Shown one piece after another: positions 25,244 to 34,506 of a stretch of DNA of 64,000 nucleotides. The DNA is taken from assembly GCA_966212505.1 (NCBI GenBank), contig CBIHRS010000020.1:20501-84500 (forward strand), read 5' to 3'. How positions within the stretch are numbered: the first letter of the stretch is position 1; each line of letters starts with the position of its first letter. The position numbers and the translations under genes were made by a program. The notes below the pieces were generated by a model. That model was not told the origin of the DNA. It did no database searches and worked only from the letters and a program-made list of their open reading frames with translations. This stretch comes from CAMLIZ01 sp966212505. Its GTDB lineage: Bacteria; Pseudomonadota; Gammaproteobacteria; Burkholderiales; Burkholderiaceae_C.

Positions 25244-26233
25244 TCAGCCGACCAGGTGCGCCAGCCACAGCAGCGCCACCAGCATCATCCACAGCACCAC
25301 CGAGCGCCAGACCAGGCCAACGATGCTTTGCAGGTGACCCTGCTGCGGCGGAATGCCAGAGGTCGAGCCCGTGGAGCCGACAGTCTCCGGCATGACACCG
25401 GCCTCGAAGGTCTTGGAGCGGTCGGGCGTTACGCCCGGTGCTGCAGCGCCACCCAGCTGCACGCCCACCGCGCCGGCGGCGGCGGCGAGGATCACGCCTT
25501 CGTTCTCGTGCTTCCACAGGCTGGCGTCACGGCGCCAGCCGTTGATCGCCTCTTCGAAATTGCCGACGACCGCGAAGCCGAAGGCGGTGAGCCGGGCCGG
25601 GATGTGATCGACCAGGCTGAACAGCCGTTGCGACAGCGCCATCAGCCGCTCGTTGGCCGGCGCCTGCAGCGCCCGGCTCTTGAAGGCCCAGTAGCGGCTC
25701 GCGAATTCGGCCATGCGGTACAGCACCGCACCCGCCGGCCCCATGCCGACCGACGACAGCACGACGAACCAGAAGAACACCCCGAACACATGGCGGTGCG
25801 CTGCGAGCAGCGAATGCTCGATCACATGGCGCAGCAGCTCGGTGCGCGGCAGCTCGCTGGCATCGAGGTGACGCCATTCGGCCAGCAGGCGGCGGGCTTC
25901 CAGCTCATCGCCACCATCGAGCGCATCGCGGATGTCGGTGAAGTAGTGGCTGAACTGGCGGAAGCCCAGCGTGAGGTAGAGCACCGCCACGTCGAAGGCC
26001 AGCCCGCCGAAGATCGTGAAGTGCGCGATCAGCAGGTAGACGGCAAAGGTCACCAGCGCGGGAAACAGCACCGTCACGCACCAGACCACCCAGGCGTGGC
26101 GCTCCTTGCCGGCGTCGAAGTTGCGCCCGGTCCAGCCGACCCAGGAGATCAGGGAATCATGGACCCAGTTGTCGCGCGGCAGCGGCTTCAGCTGCTCGAT
26201 CATCAGGGCCAGCAGAACGGCGAAGAAGCTCAT
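25244..26233 (-). CDS. CobD/CbiB-family membrane protein
   Basis: 329 residues with hydrophobic helices near 50-68, 75-95, 150-172 and at the C-terminus (SVVLWMMLVALLWLAHLVG). It opens MSFFAVLLALMIEQLKPL, as in CbiB/AmpE-like proteins. No other cobalamin gene is near, and the C-terminal half carries a Gly/Ala-rich and Thr-rich spacer before the last helix, so a true adenosylcobinamide-phosphate synthase role is doubtful. A -10-like TATCAT at 26242-26247 ends 8 bases upstream of the ATG. Converges on rsgA with 6 bases between. Confidence 0.78.
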   Translation of the reverse strand: MSFFAVLLALMIEQLKPLPRDNWVHDSLISWVGWTGRNFDAGKERHAWVVWCVTVLFPALVTFAVYLLIAHFTIFGGLAFDVAVLYLTLGFRQFSHYFTDIRDALDGGDELEARRLLAEWRHLDASELPRTELLRHVIEHSLLAAHRHVFGVFFWFVVLSSVGMGPAGAVLYRMAEFASRYWAFKSRALQAPANERLMALSQRLFSLVDHIPARLTAFGFAVVGNFEEAINGWRRDASLWKHENEGVILAAAAGAVGVQLGGAAAPGVTPDRSKTFEAGVMPETVGSTGSTSGIPPQQGHLQSIVGLVWRSVVLWMMLVALLWLAHLVG

Positions 26234-26260
26234 CGGCGCGGATGATACCGATGGCTTGCG

Positions 26261-26944
26261 TCAGGCCGAGAGGAATCGGTAAAGGTTGCGCAGCATGCCG
26301 GCGGTGGCGCCCCAGATGAAGTAGCGGCGCGCGCTGCCCTGCTCGTCGGGCGCGTCCCATGGCATCGAGAGGAATTCGCGCCTGACGCCGCCGAACTCCA
26401 CCGCGTGGCGGCGGTGATGGCGCGGGTTCATCAGGAAGGCCAGCGGCACCTCGAACACCTCGGCCACCTCGAAGGGATCGGGCTGCAGCGGCAAGTCCGG
26501 CGGCACGAGGCCGACGACCGGCGTCACGATGAAGCCGGTGCCGGTGGTGTAGGTGGGCAGTGTGCCGAGCACGTCGACCTGCTCGGACGGCAGACCGATC
26601 TCTTCCCGCGCCTCGCGCAGCGCCGTGGCGATGGCATCGGCGTCGTAGTCTTCGGCGCGTCCGCCGGGGAAGCTGATCTGGCCGGGATGATCGGTCAGGT
26701 GGTCGGTGCGCTGGGTCAGCAGCACGGTGAGCTCGTCGCGCAGCACCAGCGGCACCAGCACGCTGGCATGGGCAGGCTCCCGGTCGTTGAAACGTCGCTC
26801 GGCCGCGATCTCGGGCGCCCACTGCGGCGGCGCGGCGAAACGCTGCCGCAGCGCCGTGGGATGCAGTTCGCCATGGCCGACCGGCGGCAGGTGTTCGTCG
26901 ATGCCGATCACCGGCAGCTTTTGAGGATCGAAGCTCTGGGGCAT
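26261..26944 (-). CDS. CoA pyrophosphatase-like Nudix hydrolase
   Basis: 227 residues. The Nudix box begins GGRAED and ends REAREEIGL near residue 95-117. Upstream LTQRTDHLTDHPGQISFPG is the CoA-specific signature of the NudL family, and MPWDAPDE near residue 195 fits the C-terminal part. The enzyme cleaves coenzyme A or its derivatives to 3',5'-ADP and 4'-phosphopantetheine. Same strand as the CobD-like gene, 27 bases apart. The rplS terminator lies just upstream. Confidence 0.9.
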   Translation of the reverse strand: MPQSFDPQKLPVIGIDEHLPPVGHGELHPTALRQRFAAPPQWAPEIAAERRFNDREPAHASVLVPLVLRDELTVLLTQRTDHLTDHPGQISFPGGRAEDYDADAIATALREAREEIGLPSEQVDVLGTLPTYTTGTGFIVTPVVGLVPPDLPLQPDPFEVAEVFEVPLAFLMNPRHHRRHAVEFGGVRREFLSMPWDAPDEQGSARRYFIWGATAGMLRNLYRFLSA

Positions 26945-26959
26945 GGGTTGAAAACGACA

Positions 26960-26991
26960 AAGCCGCCTGGGCGGTTGGCCTCAGGCGGCTT
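26960..26991 (-). terminator. Rho-independent terminator after rplS
   Basis: AAGCCGCCTG (26960-26969) pairs with CAGGCGGCTT (26982-26991). On the minus strand the stem is followed by TTGTCGTTTTC, ending the rpsP-rimM-trmD-rplS transcript just before the Nudix gene. Confidence 0.75.
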
Positions 26992-27013
26992 GTTGCTGGC
27001 GCAGGCCGAGGCC

Positions 27014-27367
27014 TTAAGCGAGCTTTTCCTTGATGCGGGCCGACTTGCCGCTGCGCTGACGCAGGTAGTACAGCTTGGCACGGCGGACGTCGCCGCGGCG
27101 CTTGACCTCGATCGAGGCGATCAGCGGGCTGTACAGCTGGAACGTACGCTCCACGCCTTCGCCGCTGGAGATCTTGCGGACGATGAAGCTGCTGTTGAGG
27201 CCGCGGTTGCGCTTGGCGATCACGACGCCTTCGTAGGCCTGCACGCGCTTGCGGGTGCCTTCGACGACGTTGACGTTGACGATCACCGTGTCGCCGGGGG
27301 CGAAGGCGGGAATCGTCTTGTTCAGGCGAGCAATCTCTTCCTGCTCGAGGGTTTGGATCAGATCCAC
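27014..27367 (-). CDS. rplS: 50S ribosomal protein L19
   Basis: 117 residues from a GTG at 27367 with an AGGAGA ribosome binding site; this start gives the conserved opening (M)DLIQTLEQEEIARLN. FAPGDTVIVNV, YEGVVIAKRNRGLNSSF and SPLIASIEVKRRGDVRRAKLYYLR are standard L19 segments. It sits at the 30S-50S interface. Last gene of the rpsP operon, though 121 bases from trmD, with a TATAAT overlapping the trmD stop that may give it extra transcription. Confidence 0.97.
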   Translation of the reverse strand: MDLIQTLEQEEIARLNKTIPAFAPGDTVIVNVNVVEGTRKRVQAYEGVVIAKRNRGLNSSFIVRKISSGEGVERTFQLYSPLIASIEVKRRGDVRRAKLYYLRQRSGKSARIKEKLA

Positions 27368-27488
27368 TGGTTTCTCCTGTGATCGTGCCGGCATGACTTG
27401 TCGACTTGGATGGCGCCTCAACACGCCTGCAGCCGGGAAGGTTCCCGCTGCTCCCATTCCATCCGGCAGAGGATCGAAAAGCCGATCA

Positions 27489-28247
<759 letters not shown>

Positions 28248-28263
28248 AGCGCGCCACTGGACA

Positions 28264-28845
28264 TCAGTAGTCCAGCCCCCAGTCGACGGTGATGCGGCGC
28301 TCGGGCAGGCTGACGTCGTCGACATAGACTGACACGAACGGGATCAGCCGCTCGACCGGCTCGGCATCGGCCGACACGACGCGCAGCACGCAATGCGGGC
28401 CGGTATCGACCAGGCCGCTCACCTCGCCGAGCGATTCACCCTGGCGATTGACCACCGACAGGCCGATCAGGTCGACCCAATAGAACTCGTCGTCGGAGCC
28501 CGCGCGCGGAAAGCTGCTGCGGGAAACGAAGATTCGCGCGCCTTTCAGGGCCTCGGCCGCATTGCGGTCGGGCACTTCCTCGGCACTGGCGACCACGCCA
28601 TCGCCATGGCGGCGCGAACTGGAAATCTGGAGCTTCGACGGCAGCGAAGCCGCTCGGGCTCCGGGCCGGACGGCACCGTCACCCTCGGGCGGCTGCAGAA
28701 ACCACTCGCGCGAGGCGAGCAGTGCCTGGGGCTCGGCAGCGTAGGGCTGGACCTTGATCCAGCCCTTGACGCCCCAGGCATCGGCAATGCGGCCGACCTC
28801 GACCGCATCGTCGGGCCAGCCGGGCTCGCTCGCATGGGAGACCAT
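28264..28845 (-). CDS. rimM: Ribosome maturation factor RimM
   Basis: 193 residues. N-terminal beta-barrel with EVGRIADAWGVKGWIKVQP near residue 16, and a C-terminal PRC barrel with DEFYWVDLIGLSVVN near residue 118 and LIPFVSVYVDDVSLPERRI near the end. It binds S19 and helps mature the 3' domain of 16S rRNA. A Ser/Arg-rich insertion at about 65-85 is longer than in E. coli. Second gene of the operon, 29 bases after rpsP. Confidence 0.95.
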   Translation of the reverse strand: MVSHASEPGWPDDAVEVGRIADAWGVKGWIKVQPYAAEPQALLASREWFLQPPEGDGAVRPGARAASLPSKLQISSSRRHGDGVVASAEEVPDRNAAEALKGARIFVSRSSFPRAGSDDEFYWVDLIGLSVVNRQGESLGEVSGLVDTGPHCVLRVVSADAEPVERLIPFVSVYVDDVSLPERRITVDWGLDY

Positions 28846-28874
28846 GGATCGAACGATCGGCTGGCGGGGCGACC

Positions 28875-29123
28875 TCAGGCGGCAGCCTTGGCCTGGTCGA
28901 CCAGGCGGGCCACCGTGGGCGACAGCTGGGCGCCGACGCCTGCCCAGTAGGTCACGCGGTCCATCGCGACGCGCAGCGGCTGCTCGCCACCCGAAGCCAT
29001 CGGGTTGTAGAAGCCCACGCGCTCGATGAAGCGGCCGTCGCGGCGCTCGCGCGAGTCAGCGACGACGATGTTGTAGAACGGGCGCTTCTTGGCGCCGCCA
29101 CGAGCCAGTCGAATCACGACCAT
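28875..29123 (-). CDS. rpsP: 30S ribosomal protein S16
   Basis: 82 residues, the standard length, from MVVIRLARGGAKKRPFYNIV at 29123. VADSRERRDGRFIERVGFYNP is intact, as is the C-terminal helix. S16 is needed early in 30S assembly. First gene of the rpsP-rimM-trmD-rplS operon, with its own promoter and a leader of about 115 bases. Confidence 0.98.
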   Translation of the reverse strand: MVVIRLARGGAKKRPFYNIVVADSRERRDGRFIERVGFYNPMASGGEQPLRVAMDRVTYWAGVGAQLSPTVARLVDQAKAAA

Positions 29124-29246
29124 GATCTTTTCCTTGAGTCTTTGAAGCGACCGCCGCACCAGGGAGACACCGCGAGGCTGGCAGTTCGGGAAGATTCGGC
29201 CCCGTAGATACGCCCCATCCCATGGGACCAGCGCCGAAAACTCTCC

Positions 29247-29276
29247 ATTATAAACTCCTGGCGCCCGGACTTTGCA
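29247..29276 (-). promoter_or_regulatory. Promoter of the rpsP-rimM-trmD-rplS operon
   Basis: On the minus strand a consensus TATAAT (29247-29252) is preceded 18 bases upstream by TGCAAA (29271-29276). Transcription should start near 29240. It overlaps the upstream region of the plus-strand TM2-like gene. Confidence 0.55.
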
Positions 29277-29296
29277 CCCTGCCCGAAAGAGAATCC

Positions 29297-29737
29297 ATGC
29301 ACTACCGCTCGAAGACGCTGGCCACCTGGATCGCGGTGATCGGCGGCAGCCTCGGCCTGCACCGGTTCTACCTCTTCGGTTTCCGTGACGCACTGGGCTG
29401 GCTGCATCCGTGGCCGACGCTGCTCGGGCTCTACGGCGTGCAGCGGGTGCTCGACCTCGGGCAGGACGACCGCCTTTCGTGGTTGCTGATCCCGCTGCTC
29501 GGCCTGATGATCGCCCAGGCGATGCTGATGGCCATCCTCTATGGCCTGACGCCCGACGAGAAATGGGACGCCCGCCACAACCCCGCCTCGGCGGTGCATG
29601 CCACGCGCTGGGCGCCGGTGCTCGGCGCCATTGCAGCGCTGATGTTGGGCGCCGGCGTGTTGATGGCCACCATCGCGTTCAGCGGGCAGCGCTTCTTCGA
29701 ATGGCAGATCGAAGAAGCGCACAAGATCAGCCAATAG
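29297..29737 (+). CDS. TM2-domain-like small membrane protein
   Basis: 146 residues from the ATG at 29297, preceded by an AGAGAA ribosome binding site. The N-terminal part (TLATWIAVIGGSLGLHRFYLFGF) is the TM2 pattern: a hydrophobic helix, a G-LGxHRFYLG-like turn, a second helix. Two further helices lie at about 65-85 and 112-132. TM2 proteins have no defined bacterial role. It converges on the phosphate transporter with 10 bases between. Confidence 0.75.
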   Translation: MHYRSKTLATWIAVIGGSLGLHRFYLFGFRDALGWLHPWPTLLGLYGVQRVLDLGQDDRLSWLLIPLLGLMIAQAMLMAILYGLTPDEKWDARHNPASAVHATRWAPVLGAIAALMLGAGVLMATIAFSGQRFFEWQIEEAHKISQ

Positions 29738-29747
29738 GGCCGACCGC

Positions 29748-30761
29748 TCAGGCGAACAGCGTCAGGCTCACCCAGTAGAACACCGCGGCGACGAAGGCCG
29801 AGGCCGGGATCGTGAAGATCCAGGCCCAGACGATGTTGCCGGCCACGCCCCAGCGCACCGCGGAGGCGCGGCGCGTGGAACCGACACCGACGATGGCCCC
29901 GGTGATCGTGTGCGTGGTCGACACCGGCACGCCCAGCGCGGTGGCGATGAACAGCGTCATCGCGCCGCCGGTCTCGGCGCAGAAGCCGCCCACCGGCTTC
30001 AGCTTGGTGATCTTCTGGCCCATGGTCTTGACGATGCGCCAGCCGCCGAACATCGTGCCCAGCGCGATCGCGATATAGCAGGTCCAGATCGTCCACAGCG
30101 GCGGCAGCTTGTCAGAGGCGCTGGAGTAGCCGGCGGCGATCAGCAGCATCCAGATGATGCCGATGGTCTTCTGAGCATCGTTGCCGCCATGGCCGAGGGA
30201 ATAGAGCCCGGCCGACAGCAGCTGCAGCCGGCGGAACCAGTTGTCGACCTTCAGCGGCGAAGTGCGGCGGAACAGCCAGGCCACCACGACCATCAGCAGC
30301 GAGCCGAGCACGAAGCCCAGCAGCGGCGACAGGAAGATGAAGACCACCGTCTTCACGATCCCGCCGGCGATCAGCTTGCTGGCACCGGACTTGGCAATGG
30401 TCGCGCCGACGATGCCGCCGATCAGCGCATGCGACGAGCTCGACGGGATGCCGTACCACCAGGTGACGACGTTCCAGGTGATGGCGCCGATCAACGCGCC
30501 GAACACCACGTGATGGTCGACCACCCCCGGCTCGACGATGCCCTTGCCGACGGTGGCGGCCACCTTGAGCTGGAAGATGAACAGCGCGATGAAATTGAAG
30601 CAGGCGGCAAAGATGATCGCCTGCTGCGGCTTCAGCACGCCGGTGGACACGACCGTCGCGATCGAGTTGGCCGCGTCGTGGAAGCCGTTCATGAAGTCGA
30701 AGACGACCGCCAGCACGACCAGCGTCGCCACGACCCAGAAGCTGATCTGGAGGGTTTCCAT
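29748..30761 (-). CDS. Low-affinity inorganic phosphate transporter (Pit family)
   Basis: 337 residues and about ten membrane helices. It carries the two PiT signature repeats: FDFMNGFHDAANSIATVV near residue 22 and, in the second half, GVPVSTTHTITGAIVGVGS near residue 283. GIPSSSSHALIGGIVGA near residue 105 is the matching SSSHA loop. It imports metal-phosphate with protons. Its ATG overlaps the stop of the DUF47 gene by one base, the usual PhoU-like/Pit pair. Confidence 0.95.
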   Translation of the reverse strand: METLQISFWVVATLVVLAVVFDFMNGFHDAANSIATVVSTGVLKPQQAIIFAACFNFIALFIFQLKVAATVGKGIVEPGVVDHHVVFGALIGAITWNVVTWWYGIPSSSSHALIGGIVGATIAKSGASKLIAGGIVKTVVFIFLSPLLGFVLGSLLMVVVAWLFRRTSPLKVDNWFRRLQLLSAGLYSLGHGGNDAQKTIGIIWMLLIAAGYSSASDKLPPLWTIWTCYIAIALGTMFGGWRIVKTMGQKITKLKPVGGFCAETGGAMTLFIATALGVPVSTTHTITGAIVGVGSTRRASAVRWGVAGNIVWAWIFTIPASAFVAAVFYWVSLTLFA

Positions 30762-31408
30762 CAGGAGTTCTCGAGGACCACGCCCTCGATCAGGTTGGCC
30801 ACGTCCTCGCAGCGGTCGGTGATCGATTCGAGTTGCTCGTAGATCGCCTTCAGCTTGATCAGCTCGCGCACGTCGGGCTGCTCGCGGAACAGCTTCGACA
30901 TGGCTGCGCGCATCACGCGGTCGGCGTCGGACTCGAGGCGGTCGATCTCCTCGCAGGTCTTGATCGCGGCTTCGGCCACTTCATGCTGGCTCAGCTTGGG
31001 CAGCAGCGACACCGCGTGCTGCACGCGCTCGCAGCACTTGACGCTGAGGTCGGTCAGGCGCAGCACCTCTTCGGTCATCGCCTTCACGTCGTAGAGCGAC
31101 ATGGTCTCGCTGGCGTCCTGCAGCAGGTCGAGGATGTCGTCCATCGCGTTGATCAGGCCGTGGATCTGCTCGCGGTCGATCGGCGTGATGAAGGTCTTGT
31201 GCAGCAGGCGGTTCACCTCGGCGGTGACCTTGTCGGCCTGGCGCTCGGCGTTGTCGACGCCGGCCGCGTATTTCTCGCGCAGGCTCTGGTCGGCGTAGTT
31301 CTGCACCATCGCCATGAACGCCTGGGCGCCTTCGACGATCTTGTTGCCGTGTTCGTTGAACAGCTCGAAGAAATTGCCTTCGCGCGGCAGCAGCTTGCCG
31401 AACAGCAT
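30761..31408 (-). CDS. DUF47 PhoU-like phosphate-transport accessory protein
   Basis: 215 residues from MLFGKLLPREGNFFELFN at 31408, with an AGGAG ribosome binding site. All-helical PhoU-like bundle with conserved acidic metal-binding segments, as in NAERQADKVTAEVNRLLHK and INAMDDILDLLQDA. Proteins of this family are encoded with Pit transporters and are thought to tune phosphate import. First gene of the two-gene operon; TAGAAT at 31483-31488 on the minus strand may be its -10. Confidence 0.92.
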   Translation of the reverse strand: MLFGKLLPREGNFFELFNEHGNKIVEGAQAFMAMVQNYADQSLREKYAAGVDNAERQADKVTAEVNRLLHKTFITPIDREQIHGLINAMDDILDLLQDASETMSLYDVKAMTEEVLRLTDLSVKCCERVQHAVSLLPKLSQHEVAEAAIKTCEEIDRLESDADRVMRAAMSKLFREQPDVRELIKLKAIYEQLESITDRCEDVANLIEGVVLENS

Positions 31409-31496
31409 GGGGAGTCTCCTGGGGGAAGCGGCCACCGCCCGGGCGCGGCCGCCGTCAAAGTGTCATGGAATGCCAGGGCGCGATTCTAGAGGTCCT

Positions 31497-32102
31497 CTAC
31501 AACGCGGCCAGCCGGGCCAGCAGTGCCTCGAAGTCGGGCTCGCGCGCCGCAGGATGGAAATCCTCGGTGTCCAGCGGCAGCACGAGCAGACCCCGCTCCC
31601 GCTCGAAGTAGTCGCCGTAGGCATCGGACAGGCGCTGCAGGTAGCCGGCGTCGATGCCCTGCTCCATGCCGATGCCGCGCCGCTGAATGCGCTGCAGCAG
31701 CGTCGGCGGCTCGGCGCGCAGCCAGATCACCACGTCCGGCGGCGGCAGCTGCGGCGCCACCTGCTGGTGGATCTGCAGGTAGAGCCGGTATTCGTCGTCC
31801 GACAGCGTCAGGCGGGCGAACAGCGCATCCTTGGCGAACATGAAATCGCTGACGATGCGCGGCGTGAACATGCCCGGCTGCGCCAGCTCCCGGTACTGCT
31901 CGACGCGCTGGAACAGGAAGAACAGCTGGGTCTGCAACGCATAGCGGCTGCCGTCGTCATAGAAGCGCGCAAGGAACGGGTTCTCCTCCGGCTTCTCGAG
32001 CAGCAGTTCGGCGCCGAAGTGCGCCGCGAGCTTGCGCGCCAGCGTGCTCTTGCCGGCGCCGATCGGCCCTTCGATCGCGATGTGGCGAAAACGGTCGAGC
32101 AC
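31497..32102 (-). CDS. Deoxynucleoside kinase-family protein
   Basis: 201 residues. P-loop GPIGAGKST at 12-20, then EKPEENPFLARFYDD with the acidic base-binding region, RIVSDFMFAKDALFA near residue 82, and RIQRRGIGMEQGID in the lid with its arginines. This is the dNK/dGK fold, phosphorylating a deoxynucleoside or possibly another small substrate. In many betaproteobacteria this gene is next to folK and pantothenate genes; here it follows a DUF486 gene by 6 bases in that same cluster. Confidence 0.88.
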   Translation of the reverse strand: MLDRFRHIAIEGPIGAGKSTLARKLAAHFGAELLLEKPEENPFLARFYDDGSRYALQTQLFFLFQRVEQYRELAQPGMFTPRIVSDFMFAKDALFARLTLSDDEYRLYLQIHQQVAPQLPPPDVVIWLRAEPPTLLQRIQRRGIGMEQGIDAGYLQRLSDAYGDYFERERGLLVLPLDTEDFHPAAREPDFEALLARLAAL

Positions 32103-32108
32103 GCCCGG

Positions 32109-32459
32109 TCAGCCCCGGAAGATGAAGTACACCGCCCCCACGAGGCACAGGCCGGCCCACAGGTAGTCGAGCTTCAGCGGCTGGTTCATGAAGACCACCG
32201 CGAACGGTACGAACACGCCCAGCGTGATCACCTCCTGGGCGATCTTCAGCTGGGCCAGCGAATAGCCGCCGTTGTAGCCGAGGCGGTTGGCCGGCACCTG
32301 CAGCAGGTATTCGAACAGCGCGATGCCCCAGCTGATGAGGGCGGCGATGTACCACGGGCGGTCGGCCAGGTTCTTCAGGTGGCCGTACCACGCGAAGGTC
32401 ATGAAGACGTTGGAAGCGATCAGCAGGCCGAAGGTCTGGAGTGGAAGAGGCAGCGTCAT
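32109..32459 (-). CDS. DUF486 / DMT-family small membrane protein
   Basis: 116 residues with four hydrophobic helices (about 8-24, 38-55, 78-95, 98-114), the size and pattern of the DUF486 relatives of small multidrug/DMT transporters. MTFAWYGHLK near residue 20 and NRLGYNGGYSLAQLKIAQE near residue 58 are family markers. Transport substrate unknown. A TACAAT -10 (32466-32471) ends 6 bases before the ATG and lies within a perfect palindrome. Confidence 0.85.
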   Translation of the reverse strand: MTLPLPLQTFGLLIASNVFMTFAWYGHLKNLADRPWYIAALISWGIALFEYLLQVPANRLGYNGGYSLAQLKIAQEVITLGVFVPFAVVFMNQPLKLDYLWAGLCLVGAVYFIFRG

Positions 32460-32482
32460 GGGCCGATTGTAAAAATCGGCCC
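32460..32482. promoter_or_regulatory. Palindrome enclosing the -10 box of the DUF486/kinase genes
   Basis: GGGCCGAT (32460-32467) and ATCGGCCC (32475-32482) are exact inverted repeats around a 7-base loop. On the minus strand TACAAT falls across the loop and inner arm, directly before the DUF486 ATG and 13 bases after the folK stop. It could be an operator, or a folK-end hairpin lacking a T tail. Confidence 0.55.
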
Positions 32483-32495
32483 ACTCGGCGCAGCG

Positions 32496-32978
32496 CTACA
32501 GCCGCTCGATCGGCTGGTCGGTGCTCGCGGCGAGCCAGGGACCGAGAGGGCCACGGCCGGGAATCAGCAGGTTGGGCGCCAGCTCGGCCAGGGGCCGCAG
32601 CACAAAGGCGCGCTGATGCAGCCTCGGATGCGGCAGCTGCAGGTCTGGCGTATCGGTCTGCTCGTCGCCCACGAGCAGCAGGTCGAGGTCCAGCGTGCGC
32701 GGTGCGTGGCGATAGGGCCGCTGCCGGCCATGCTGCTGCTCGAGGGCGAGCAAGACGGCGAGCAGCGCATGAGGATCCAGCGCGGTGCGCAGTTCCGCCA
32801 CCGCGTTGATGAAATCGGGGCCACCGGCATCGACCGGTGCCGACCGATAGAACGACGACGTGCGCAGCAGCTCCACGCCCGGCTGCGCGGCAAGGTCTTG
32901 CAGCGTCTGCTTCAGCGTGCCGGCCGCGTCGCCCAGGTTGGCGCCGAGGCCGATGTAGGCGATACGGCCCTCGTCCAT
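32496..32978 (-). CDS. folK: 6-hydroxymethyl-7,8-dihydropterin pyrophosphokinase
   Basis: 160 residues from MDEGRIAYIGLGANLGDAAG at 32978. HPPK motifs: SSFYRSAPVD near residue 41, FINAVAELRT, LEQQHGRQRPYRHAPRTLDL (with the DLDLLL catalytic pair) near residue 90, and LPHPRLHQRAFVLRPL. It transfers pyrophosphate from ATP to the folate pterin precursor. One base after pcnB's stop on the minus strand in the usual pcnB-folK order. Confidence 0.96.
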   Translation of the reverse strand: MDEGRIAYIGLGANLGDAAGTLKQTLQDLAAQPGVELLRTSSFYRSAPVDAGGPDFINAVAELRTALDPHALLAVLLALEQQHGRQRPYRHAPRTLDLDLLLVGDEQTDTPDLQLPHPRLHQRAFVLRPLAELAPNLLIPGRGPLGPWLAASTDQPIERL

Positions 32979-32979
32979 C

Positions 32980-34506
32980 TCAGTCGGTGCCACCCTCGCC
33001 ACCGGCCGCGGGCGCATCGGCACGAGCCGCGGCATTGGGTTTGCGACGGCGGCGGCGCTTCTTCTTCGCCAGAGCCGCGTCACCCTCGGCGCCCACCGGG
33101 CCCGCACGCCGCGGGGCAGGCGCCTCTCGCGCCGCGGTGACCAGCGCCTCGCGCTCCTCGGGCGTGCCGAGCGAGAAGTCTTCCCACCAGTCGGCCAGCT
33201 CGGCAGCGATTTCGCCGGCATCGGCGCGCAGGCGCAGGAAATCGAAGCCGGCGCGGAAGCGCGGCTGCTCCACCAGCGTGAACGGTGTGCTGCCGGTGCG
33301 GCGCTCGAAGCGCGGCTGCATCATCCAGATCTCGCGCATGTCGGCGGCCAGCTTGCCACGGCCCGAGATGTCGCCGATGCGCGCATCGAACACCGCATCG
33401 ATCGCCTGCTGCAGCGCCGGGAAGGGATGCTCACCCTGCTTGCGCGCGGCATTCCAGCGGTCGAGCACGTCGTGCCACAGCATCGTGGCCAGCAGGAAGC
33501 TCGGCGCCACCGCCTTGCCTTCGTCGACGCGCCGGTCGGTGTCGGCCAGCGCCAGCTGCACGAACTGCTCCCGGCCGTCGTGGCGATGCGCCTCGTCGAG
33601 CACCACGTCGAGGATGGGGAACACGCCGCGATGCAGGCCCTGCTTGCGCAGCTGCTCCAAGCTCGACAGCGCATGGCCGGTCTGCAGCAGCTTGATCATC
33701 TCGTCGAACATGCGGCTCTGCGGCACGTTCTCGAGCAGCGCGGCCATGCGCTGGATCGGCTCCTGCGTCTTGGGCTCGATCTCGAAGCCCAGCTTCGCCG
33801 CGAAGCGGATCACGCGGATGATGCGTACCGGATCCTCGCGGTAGCGCGTCTCGGGGTCACCGATCATGCGCAGCACGCGCTTCTTCGCGTCCTTGATGCC
33901 GCCGTGGTAGTCGACCACGATCTGCGTCTGCGGGTCGTAGTACATCGCGTTGACCGTGAAGTCGCGGCGCGCCGCATCCTCGATCTGCGGGCCCCACACG
34001 TTGTCGCGCAGCACGCGGCCGCTGGCATCGACCACATGGCTCTTGCCGGCGATCTCGTCCTTCGAGGTCTTCTCGTTGCCGCCCACCTCATGGGCATCGG
34101 CCGAGTCGAGGTGGGCACGGAAGGTCGAGACCTCGATCACCTCGTGGTCGCGGCCGCGGCCGAACACCACGTGCACGATGCGGAAGCGCCGGCCGATGAT
34201 GAAGGCGCGGCGGAACAGGTTCTTCACCTGCTCGGGCGTGGCGTTGGTGGCGACGTCGAAGTCCTTCGGACGCCGGCCGACCAGCAGGTCGCGCACCGCG
34301 CCGCCGACGATGTAGGCCTCGAAGCCGGCCTCCTGCAGCGTGCGCACGACGCGCACCGCGCGCTCGTCCACCAGCTCGGGGTCGATGCCGTGTTCGGCCA
34401 CCGGCACCTCGACGCGCTGGCCCAGCGGCAGCTTGGGCGGTGCGCTCTTCTTGCCGTTCTCGGACGTCGACTTGCCGAGCAGTTTGTCGATGAGTTTCTT
34501 GATCAT
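32980..34506 (-). CDS. pcnB: Poly(A) polymerase I
   Basis: 508 residues from MIKKLIDKLLGK at 34506. Class II nucleotidyltransferase head: YIVGGAVRDLLVGRRPKDFD near residue 65, with the catalytic DFD acids, and RRDFTVNAMYYD near residue 155 for nucleotide recognition. C-terminal RNA-binding tail is Arg/Lys-rich (KKKRRRRRK) then Ala/Gly-rich. It adds poly(A) tails that promote RNA decay. Overlaps the HAD gene by 4 bases. Confidence 0.96.
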   Translation of the reverse strand: MIKKLIDKLLGKSTSENGKKSAPPKLPLGQRVEVPVAEHGIDPELVDERAVRVVRTLQEAGFEAYIVGGAVRDLLVGRRPKDFDVATNATPEQVKNLFRRAFIIGRRFRIVHVVFGRGRDHEVIEVSTFRAHLDSADAHEVGGNEKTSKDEIAGKSHVVDASGRVLRDNVWGPQIEDAARRDFTVNAMYYDPQTQIVVDYHGGIKDAKKRVLRMIGDPETRYREDPVRIIRVIRFAAKLGFEIEPKTQEPIQRMAALLENVPQSRMFDEMIKLLQTGHALSSLEQLRKQGLHRGVFPILDVVLDEAHRHDGREQFVQLALADTDRRVDEGKAVAPSFLLATMLWHDVLDRWNAARKQGEHPFPALQQAIDAVFDARIGDISGRGKLAADMREIWMMQPRFERRTGSTPFTLVEQPRFRAGFDFLRLRADAGEIAAELADWWEDFSLGTPEEREALVTAAREAPAPRRAGPVGAEGDAALAKKKRRRRRKPNAAARADAPAAGGEGGTD

